This document shows, piece by piece, positions 6,001-6,546 of a stretch of 6,546 nucleotides of DNA. The stretch spans positions 1-6,546 of the forward strand of contig VBLN01000306.1 of NCBI GenBank assembly GCA_005878685.1, written 5' to 3'. The notes under the pieces were generated by a model. The model ran no database searches. It was given only the letters and a program-made list of their open reading frames with translations, and was not told the origin of the DNA. A program made the position numbers and the translations under genes. Numbering within the stretch: position 1 is the stretch's first letter; every line of letters begins with the position of its first letter. Source of the stretch: Deltaproteobacteria bacterium (lineage in GTDB: Bacteria > Desulfobacterota > Binatia > UBA9968).

Positions 6001-6032
6001 GACAGAAATGGACAAAAATGCATATTTTTGTC
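6001..6032. promoter_or_regulatory. Direct repeat plus perfect 9-bp inverted repeat
   Basis: Two adjacent 10-base units, GACAGAAATG and GACAAAAATG (6001-6020), differ at one base. The second forms the left arm of a perfect inverted repeat, GACAAAAAT-GCAT-ATTTTTGTC (6011-6032). No T run follows a GC stem, so it is not a standard terminator. It could be an operator for one of the flanking genes or the scar of an insertion, as it lies 31 bases before the response-regulator remnant. Confidence 0.35.
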
Positions 6033-6063
6033 ATTCAGGCCATTGCTGGAATTCTTTTCCCAG

Positions 6064-6144
6064 AACCTGATGGTGAAGCTCGACATCCACGAGACCGCCG
6101 GCCTCGTCCGCTACGCTATGCGTATAGGGTTGATCCAAGCATAA
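6064..6144 (+). pseudogene. 3' remnant of a NarL/LuxR-type response regulator
   Basis: Read in one frame to TAA at 6142-6144, this encodes NLMVKLDIHETAGLVRYAMR and then IGLIQA. This is the recognisable end of a LuxR-type helix-turn-helix output domain: the last part of the recognition helix and the following helix, as in the common NLMxKLDLHxxAxLVRYAxR pattern. Upstream of NLM the same frame no longer resembles an HTH (no T-V-E-T-H segment), and no receiver or start codon is found. The gene has lost at least 85% of its length. It is in the same orientation as the living response regulator that begins about 130 bases later. Confidence 0.72.
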
Positions 6145-6272
6145 GCATAACTCCGGTATTTTTCCCCTCAATCTAAGGTATCCACCCGATTCTCGCACTT
6201 TCCTTTGCGGCCCATACTAGAACGCTTTGCGTAAGAGCTCAGTGTATCCAATAGCCAGAAAGGATGTTCACG

Positions 6273-6546
6273 ATGACCGCTACGATCCTAACCGTCGATG
6301 ACGACAGAGGCTTCCTGGACGTGCTGCGCGATTTGCTGGGGCAGGAGCCTGAATTTCAGCTCGTGGGGGTAGCCGAAAATGGCGAAGAGGCGGTGCGCGC
6401 TGCGCGGGAGCTTGAGCCGGATGTGGTCCTTATGGATCTCACCATGCCGCGAGTCAATGGTTTCGATGCCACCAGGCGAATCAAGAGTTTTCGACCCGCG
6501 ACGAAGGTCATCATCTTGACGGTCCACTCGGAGGATCACTACGAGA
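6273..6546 (+). CDS. NarL/FixJ-type response regulator (partial)
   Basis: The first 91 codons of a response regulator; the frame is open at the window edge. It starts MTATILTVDDDRGFLDVLRD and contains a receiver with acidic D9-D10-D11, phospho-acceptor D55 (VVLMDLTMPRVNG) and T83 (ILTVHS). The LTMPRVNG and HSEDHYE wording is typical of NarL/FixJ receivers that carry a C-terminal LuxR-type DNA-binding domain, expected just beyond the window. I chose the ATG at 6273: AGAAAGGA at 6257-6264 lies about eight bases before it, whereas the in-frame ATG at 6264 overlaps that site. It should act as a transcription factor. Its kinase is not in view. Confidence 0.88.
   Translation, partial: MTATILTVDDDRGFLDVLRDLLGQEPEFQLVGVAENGEEAVRAARELEPDVVLMDLTMPRVNGFDATRRIKSFRPATKVIILTVHSEDHYE

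Larger units (their letters stand above)
5629..6272. other. Divergent intergenic region with repeats and a gene remnant
   Basis: This stretch separates the minus-strand operon from the plus-strand response regulator, so it must hold the promoters of both. I could not pick convincing -35/-10 pairs. Several open frames cross 5790-6090 on both strands, but none resembles a known protein or has a good ribosome binding site. Visible elements are a 14-base tandem repeat, several inverted repeats and a dead response-regulator 3' end, listed separately. Confidence 0.55.

Noticed and set aside
5792..6176. Overlapping 65-88 codon frames on both strands of the intergenic region
   Set aside because: No ribosome binding site, no family resemblance, and one crosses the regulator remnant; likely chance frames.
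6288..6539. Minus-strand frame of 83 codons at the right edge
   Set aside because: It is antisense to the response regulator, whose receiver motifs and ribosome site are clear.

Overview
The window is a signalling locus from a free-living environmental bacterium of moderate to high GC. It is dominated by two-component and cyclic-di-GMP parts. The style of the hybrid receiver protein, the companion single-domain receivers, the small conserved hypothetical beside them and the low-complexity intergenic repeats resemble Nitrospirota or similar chemolithotroph genomes. That placement is a guess from general familiarity; no marker gene is present.

Layout. (1) 153-671, plus strand: a secreted CHRD-domain protein behind a strong ribosome binding site. 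(2) 672-1002: no gene, strongly purine-biased on the plus strand. (3) 5628 down to 1003, minus strand: a probable operon. Its first gene encodes a 1074-residue protein with domains REC-REC-GAF-GGDEF-EAL followed by the C-terminal part of a histidine kinase. That gene overlaps a single-domain receiver (RR2, 2009-2407) by ATGA. Then come a 3' scrap of a different histidine kinase (1881-1994), a second copy of the receiver (RR1, 1355-1753) and a 103-residue conserved hypothetical (1003-1314). (4) 5629-6272: a long intergenic region with inverted and direct repeats and the last ~27 codons of a dead NarL/LuxR-type response regulator (6064-6144). (5) 6273 to the window end, plus strand: the start of a NarL/FixJ-type response regulator that runs off the edge.

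How the genes may work together. The large protein receives phosphoryl signals through one canonical and one altered receiver and senses something through GAF. It probably degrades cyclic-di-GMP: all EAL catalytic residues visible are present, while the GGDEF half is degenerate. Its fused kinase tail keeps the ATP-binding boxes but has lost the phospho-accepting histidine helix, so it cannot work as an ordinary kinase on its own. The two receivers are 113/132 identical. Their differences fall mainly in the first half, notably helix alpha-1, the usual kinase-recognition surface, which suggests they answer to different kinases.

The most interesting signal is evolutionary. The locus looks like a workshop for two-component genes: an in-frame fusion, a 424-bp tandem duplication that carried the last six kinase codons with it, and two orphan 3' ends of older two-component genes on either side of the fusion module, pointing outward. 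I saw no transposase, CRISPR array, tRNA or rRNA.
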